Assembly (NCBI RefSeq): GCF_030149425.1
Contig: NZ_JASBRQ010000064.1
Location: 1 to 64,000, forward strand
Direction: 5' to 3'
DNA length: 64,000 bases
Origin: Maricaulis sp.
GTDB lineage: Bacteria > Pseudomonadota > Alphaproteobacteria > Caulobacterales > Maricaulaceae
The notes under the pieces are model-generated. The model was given only the letters and a program-made list of their open reading frames with translations. It was not told the DNA's origin and searched no databases. The first letter of the stretch is position 1. Each line of letters begins with the position of its first letter. Both the position numbers and the translations under genes were made by a program. Positions 60,230-64,000 of this stretch are shown piece after piece.

Positions 60230-60616
60230 CTACAGGCGTCGGCCGATAAACAGGGAGCAAAACATGCCGATAAGAATGCCGATCATATCGGCGACGACAT
60301 CGGCCCAGCTCGCGGTGCGGCCGACCAGATCCGTGGCCTGGACCAGCTCGATGAACAGGCCGAACGCCATCAGGAGCGCGGTCTGGAGGATATGGGCCCG
60401 GCCGGGCCAGCCGATCCGCATCAGCACGGTCAGGGTGAAAAAGGCCGCGATATGCTCCAGCTTGTCAAAGCCGAACAGGTCCGGCTGCGTGGCATGACCG
60501 GGCTGAAACGCCAGGTCGAGCACCAGGGCACTGGTGGTCAGAAACAGGACACGGCCGGCCCATCGCAGTCCCGCATCTGGACGGCGGGCTTGAGTGTTTT
60601 TAGGTTCCGTCGACAT
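60230..60616 (-). CDS. VanZ-family membrane protein
   Basis: The 128-aa protein has about four hydrophobic segments and the VanZ pattern: [20 protein letters not shown] and [36 protein letters not shown]. VanZ confers low-level teicoplanin resistance in enterococci; general function in Gram-negatives is unknown. The ATG at 60616 is used rather than the TTG just upstream. Confidence 0.88.
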   Translation of the reverse strand: MSTEPKNTQARRPDAGLRWAGRVLFLTTSALVLDLAFQPGHATQPDLFGFDKLEHIAAFFTLTVLMRIGWPGRAHILQTALLMAFGLFIELVQATDLVGRTASWADVVADMIGILIGMFCSLFIGRRL

Positions 60617-60636
60617 CAAACAGGACCGGGCTCCAA

Positions 60637-61626
60637 ATGACGCATTTCCTTGACGATCTCGACATTTTGACGAAACCGCGCAGTGACTGGACGCGCGAAA
60701 CGGCGGGCGAGATCTATCGCGCGCCGTTCAACGATCTGATCTTTGCAGCCCAAAGCGTGCACAGACGGTGCCACAAGGCCAATGAAGTCCAGACCAGCCA
60801 GCTGCTGTCGATCAAGACCGGCGGCTGTGCCGAGGATTGCGGCTATTGCAACCAGTCGGCCCATTTCGACACCGGCCTGAAGGCCTCCAAGCTGATGCCG
60901 CTCGATGATGTGCTTGAGGCGGCGCAAAAAGCCAAGGATGGCGGGGCGACACGGTTTTGCATGGGCGCAGCCTGGCGCGATCTGAAAGCGCGCGATGAAG
61001 ACGCGATCTGCGACATGATTACCGGCGTCAAGGCGATGGGTATGGAGACCTGTGTCACCCTGGGCATGCTGGCCGATGGTCAGGCTGAAAAGCTGCGTGA
61101 GGCGGGGCTGGATTACTATAATCACAATCTCGATACGGCGCCGGAAGACTATGGCCGGGTGATCTCGACCCGCACCTATCAGGACCGTATCGACACGCTC
61201 GACCGTGTGCGCGGTGCCGGCATCCATGTCTGCACCGGCGGTATTGTCGGCATGGGTGAGGATGAGGCGGCCCGGATCGGCCTCCTGACCGAGCTGGCGG
61301 CGATGGATCCGCATCCGGAAAGCGTGCCGATCAACCATCTCGTCGCCGTTCCCGGCACGCCGCTGGGGCACAGCAAGCCGCTCGACGGCATTGATTTCGT
61401 GCGCACCATCGCGACGGCACGTATCCTGATGCCGAAATCCATGGTCCGCCTGTCGGCTGGCCGCGAGGGTATGAGCAAGGAGCTGCAGTCCCTGTGCTTC
61501 CTGGCCGGCGCCAATTCGATCTTCGTCGGCGAGGAATTGCTGACCACGCCAAACCCGGAAAAGCACGAGGATTTCGACCTGTTCAAAACGCTCGGCATCG
61601 AGCCGATGCAGCTGCCGGCGGAATAG
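60637..61626 (+). CDS. bioB: biotin synthase
   Basis: BioB is a radical-SAM enzyme that inserts sulfur into dethiobiotin. The 329-aa protein has the 4Fe-4S motif CAEDCGYC (Cys64, Cys68, Cys71), the downstream [14 protein letters not shown] region and [10 protein letters not shown], all characteristic of BioB. Other bio genes are not adjacent. Confidence 0.97.
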   Translation: MTHFLDDLDILTKPRSDWTRETAGEIYRAPFNDLIFAAQSVHRRCHKANEVQTSQLLSIKTGGCAEDCGYCNQSAHFDTGLKASKLMPLDDVLEAAQKAKDGGATRFCMGAAWRDLKARDEDAICDMITGVKAMGMETCVTLGMLADGQAEKLREAGLDYYNHNLDTAPEDYGRVISTRTYQDRIDTLDRVRGAGIHVCTGGIVGMGEDEAARIGLLTELAAMDPHPESVPINHLVAVPGTPLGHSKPLDGIDFVRTIATARILMPKSMVRLSAGREGMSKELQSLCFLAGANSIFVGEELLTTPNPEKHEDFDLFKTLGIEPMQLPAE

Positions 61627-61638
61627 GGAGCAAGGCTG

Positions 61639-61914
61639 ATGGATAAGCTTGGTGCACAGGCTGTTGTGGCGCAGCTCGCCGGCTGGGACGCCGTCGACGG
61701 CCGCGATGCCATTCGCAAGGTCTATAAGTTCGCCGATTTCAACCAGGCCTGGGGCTTCATGAACCGGGTGGCGTTGAAGGCCGAGCAGATGGATCATCAC
61801 CCTGAATGGTTCAATGTCTACAACACGGTTGATGTGACGCTTGCGACCCATGATGCCGGTGGCGTGACCCAGCTCGATCTCGACCTGGCCAAATTCATGG
61901 ATGCTCTGGTCTAG
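61639..61914 (+). CDS. phhB: pterin-4a-carbinolamine dehydratase
   Basis: The 91-aa enzyme recycles the tetrahydrobiopterin-type cofactor of phenylalanine hydroxylase. It carries the His-His-Pro active-site motif in [12 protein letters not shown]. It is 12 bases after bioB on the same strand, but the two pathways are unrelated. Confidence 0.95.
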   Translation: MDKLGAQAVVAQLAGWDAVDGRDAIRKVYKFADFNQAWGFMNRVALKAEQMDHHPEWFNVYNTVDVTLATHDAGGVTQLDLDLAKFMDALV

Positions 61915-61923
61915 GGCTGATCC

Positions 61924-62370
61924 CTAGTCGGAATGGATGATGATCATCCCCAGCAGGACATCAGCGCCCTGCTGGCCCAGCGTCATGTCGGTGGCTTCCT
62001 GCAGCAGGGCCGCGATGCGGTCTGCATCCGGCACCTCGCCGTACTGGAAATAATTCCCGGTATAGACGCTCATCGCCGTCACATAGGCATTGCGCAGGCG
62101 CGGCATGTAGCGTTCGACGCGGCGGCGCAGCTGGTAATCCTCGACCTCAAGCCCGGCCTCGATCTGCAGGATGCCGCGGGCGCGGCGATTGGCCTGCACC
62201 GTCGCGGTCAGCGGCGGCAGCGGCATATAGCTGTCCGAGGAGGTGATGCTGCGATGCCGGGCATCATCGCTGCCACTGTCGGAAGGCGGCGGGGCCAGGG
62301 CGGCAGCGGGCAGCGCACCGGCCGTCAGGGCCAGCGCCAAGGCGCAGAACAGGGAACGCAACAGGGTCAT
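61924..62370 (-). CDS. exported protein, FliL-like periplasmic domain suspected
   Basis: The 148-aa protein has a signal peptide (GALPAAALA, about residues 18-26) and a C-terminal half, LQIEAGLEVEDYQLRRRVERYMPRLRNAYVTAM, with the length and character of FliL-like domains (acidic strand, basic helix). No flagellar genes are nearby and the match is weak; the family is not certain. Confidence 0.55.
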   Translation of the reverse strand: MTLLRSLFCALALALTAGALPAAALAPPPSDSGSDDARHRSITSSDSYMPLPPLTATVQANRRARGILQIEAGLEVEDYQLRRRVERYMPRLRNAYVTAMSVYTGNYFQYGEVPDADRIAALLQEATDMTLGQQGADVLLGMIIIHSD

Positions 62371-62426
62371 GCGTTCTGGCTATCACAGACCCGTAAAGGA
62401 AGCGTTGGCGCGGCTCTGGCGCGTGA

Positions 62427-63041
62427 TCAGTGGATCGAGGTGATCCGGACCCAGCCCTCGCGGCCATTTTCCAGCTGGCTGAAACGGTCGGCGCAGATGC
62501 GGTCGATCGCAACGTGCAGATACCAGTCCGCCTCACGACCGCGCATCGGTGTGTAGACGCCGTGCCAGTAATCTTTCACGCCCTCATACTCGGAATGCCA
62601 GATCGCATCGACGGCCTCGACATGCCCGGAGAAGATGCCGCTCTCCTTGATGATGGCGAGTAATTGCTGCCCCTGGGCGCTGATCTGTGTATCGACGACT
62701 TGGCCTTCGCCGATGCTGGAAAAGCGGGGATGGTTTCGCATACCCGCGCTGATGGCGACATAGCGGACCTCGCCATCATCGGGGCGAATAATACAGGTCA
62801 TCAGCGGCGAAACCCGTACGCTTTTGAGCGCGAACTCGATGACATCGAGATAGGACGGGTCGGAAAGCAGGGCCTGGATGCGGTTTTCAAGGTTCGCCTT
62901 GGGCTCTGCGCTTCCGCCCTCGATGCGCGAGATATAGGCCTGGCTGACATGCAGCAGATCGGCCAAGGTTTCCTGCTTCAATCCCGTGCGACGGCGAAAG
63001 GCCCGTAATTCAGCACCCCAATTCATACTCTCGTTCCCCAT
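62427..63041 (-). CDS. XRE-family regulator with sensor-like C-terminus
   Basis: The 204-aa protein has an N-terminal Cro/C1 helix-turn-helix (LRAFRRRTGLKQETLADLLHVSQAYISRIEGGSAEP, residues about 12-47) and a C-terminal 140 residues of PAS-like sensor character. The ligand is unknown. Start ATGs at 63041 (GAGGGG close upstream) and 63026 are both possible. Confidence 0.75.
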   Translation of the reverse strand: MGNESMNWGAELRAFRRRTGLKQETLADLLHVSQAYISRIEGGSAEPKANLENRIQALLSDPSYLDVIEFALKSVRVSPLMTCIIRPDDGEVRYVAISAGMRNHPRFSSIGEGQVVDTQISAQGQQLLAIIKESGIFSGHVEAVDAIWHSEYEGVKDYWHGVYTPMRGREADWYLHVAIDRICADRFSQLENGREGWVRITSIH

Positions 63042-63243
63042 TTCCCCTCATTTAATCGAAAGGATACAGGGGGTTGTGAGGTGTTCCTAGCAAGCGATGC
63101 ACGCCCCGCGCGCATATTTTATTGATCCCGCTTCCCGGTAGCCAGGAGGCGCCTTTATTGCTGCCGGGGCGCAGCGGGATGCTGGACGCTGGCCCTTGGG
63201 GCGGGCTAGAACCGGTTGACCATTGCCCAGCAAGGATCTCCGC

Positions 63244-63543
63244 ATGTCTTTTGTCGACAGCCTGCTTTACTTCTTCAGCGCCTATATTCTCAATTTCCTG
63301 GTCTGGATCATCATCATTGGTGTGGTGATGAGCTGGCTGATCAATTTCAATGTGATCAATACCCACAACCAGTTCGTCTCGACGATCTACCGCATCACCA
63401 ATGCGATCACCGACCCGCTGGTGCGGCCCATCCGCCGTTTTGTGCCGCCGATTGGCGGGATTGATTTCTCGGCTCTGATCCTTCTGTTCGGTATCTACTT
63501 CCTGCAGGTCGTGATCATTCCGGCGCTGGCCCGCGCCTTCTAG
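63244..63543 (+). CDS. YggT-family membrane protein
   Basis: The 99-aa protein has two hydrophobic segments and the YggT pattern: WLINFNVINTHNQFVSTIYRITNAITDPLVRPIRRFVPPIGGIDFSALILLF. The family is linked to osmotic or membrane functions and cell-division clusters in other bacteria. AAGGA lies seven bases before the ATG. Confidence 0.9.
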   Translation: MSFVDSLLYFFSAYILNFLVWIIIIGVVMSWLINFNVINTHNQFVSTIYRITNAITDPLVRPIRRFVPPIGGIDFSALILLFGIYFLQVVIIPALARAF

Positions 63544-63586
63544 AGGCCGGGTCCGGCTTTACGGCACAAGCTTGGGGGCAAAGCGA

Positions 63587-64000
63587 ATGAGTGCTGAGAT
63601 TATCGACGGCAAGGCCGTCGCCGCGGAAATTGATGCCCGGGCCGGAGAGGCCGGGGCCCAACTGGCCAAGGCCTTGGGCCGGGCGCCCTGCCTAGCGGTT
63701 GTCCTGATCGGCGAGGACCCGGCCAGCCAGGTCTATGTCCGCAACAAGGTGCGCCGCACCGAGGCGGCGGGACTGACCTCGATCGAGATCCGTAAACCGG
63801 CCGGGGTGAGCCAGGACGAAGTGATTGATATCGTCCGCACGCTCAACGCCAATCCCGATGTTGACGGTATTCTGGTGCAATTGCCGCTGCCCGATCACAT
63901 CGATGCCAATGCGGTGATTGAAACCATCGACCCGGACAAGGATGTGGACGGGCTCACCGAAGCCAGTGCCGGACGGCTGGTCTTGGGCAAGCCGGGTCTG
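63587..64000 (+). CDS. folD: methylenetetrahydrofolate dehydrogenase/cyclohydrolase (5' part)
   Basis: The open frame starts at ATG 63587 and runs off the right edge. The 138 visible residues carry FolD signatures: GEDPASQVYVRNK, DGILVQLPLPDHI and DPDKDVDGLTEASAGRL. FolD interconverts methylene- and formyl-tetrahydrofolate for purine and fMet-tRNA synthesis. GGGGG lies upstream. Confidence 0.95.
   Translation, partial: MSAEIIDGKAVAAEIDARAGEAGAQLAKALGRAPCLAVVLIGEDPASQVYVRNKVRRTEAAGLTSIEIRKPAGVSQDEVIDIVRTLNANPDVDGILVQLPLPDHIDANAVIETIDPDKDVDGLTEASAGRLVLGKPGL

Overview
This window reads as a chromosomal segment of a GC-rich alphaproteobacterium, most likely in the Hyphomonadaceae/Maricaulis group of the Caulobacterales side. 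The evidence is gene order (rpsT next to dnaA; mutM opposite ubiE-ubiB-coaBC-dut; fabA-fabB-fabI), the porin and peptidase repertoire, and GTCATCCCGG-type intergenic repeats. The genus is inferred from gene content; no search was run. Almost all of the sequence is core chromosome. Clear accessory signals are an AT-richer SIR2-domain gene at 44-45.4 kb, a duplicated tRNA-Arg 3' end at 53.4-53.6 kb and the intergenic repeats at 48.6-48.9 kb.

Layout. 0-8.9 kb: translation and RNA-decay cluster infB, rbfA, truB, rpsO, pnp, interrupted by two opposite-strand genes (an NTF2-like exported protein and a degenerate serine-hydrolase homologue). 8.9-15.4 kb: membrane LytTR regulator, acyltransferase, exported S9 peptidase, outer-membrane porin. 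15.5-18.2 kb: fabA-fabB-fabI operon for unsaturated fatty acid synthesis. 18.2-23.6 kb: SH3 protein, small glycine-rich membrane protein, exported metallo-beta-lactamase-fold hydrolase, ThiF/MoeB-like adenylyltransferase, PIF1-like helicase, serine hydrolase. 23.7-30.3 kb: minus-strand metabolic block cysK, dut, split coaB/coaC, a stand-alone protoglobin, ubiB, ubiE and a CarF/TMEM189-type lipid desaturase. 30.4-41.7 kb: mutM, an enoyl-CoA hydratase, rpsT, dnaA, dnaN, recF and gyrB, with a CPBP protease/TetR/LysE module between recF and gyrB. 41.7-48.5 kb: sulfotransferase, DUF1214/DUF1254 pair, SIR2 protein, TonB-C-like protein coupled to polA. 48.5-58.4 kb: SLC13 transporter, zinc-finger protein, ABC ATPase, OYE-family oxidoreductase, tRNA-Arg, TonB-C-like protein, frameshifted epimerase, FemAB-like transferase, lipoprotein, S41 protease. 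58.6-64 kb: alanine/sodium symporter, VanZ protein, bioB, pterin dehydratase, XRE regulator, YggT and the start of folD.

The observations most worth a second look are: a DnaA whose box VII lacks the arginine-finger residue; a 16-codon leader ORF followed by a 17-bp alternating-CG hairpin in front of gyrB; an orphan SIR2-domain protein that could be a single-gene phage defence; a perfect 30-bp palindrome between the TetR and CPBP genes; and seven convergent gene pairs that share a palindromic stop tetranucleotide (CTAG or TTAA).
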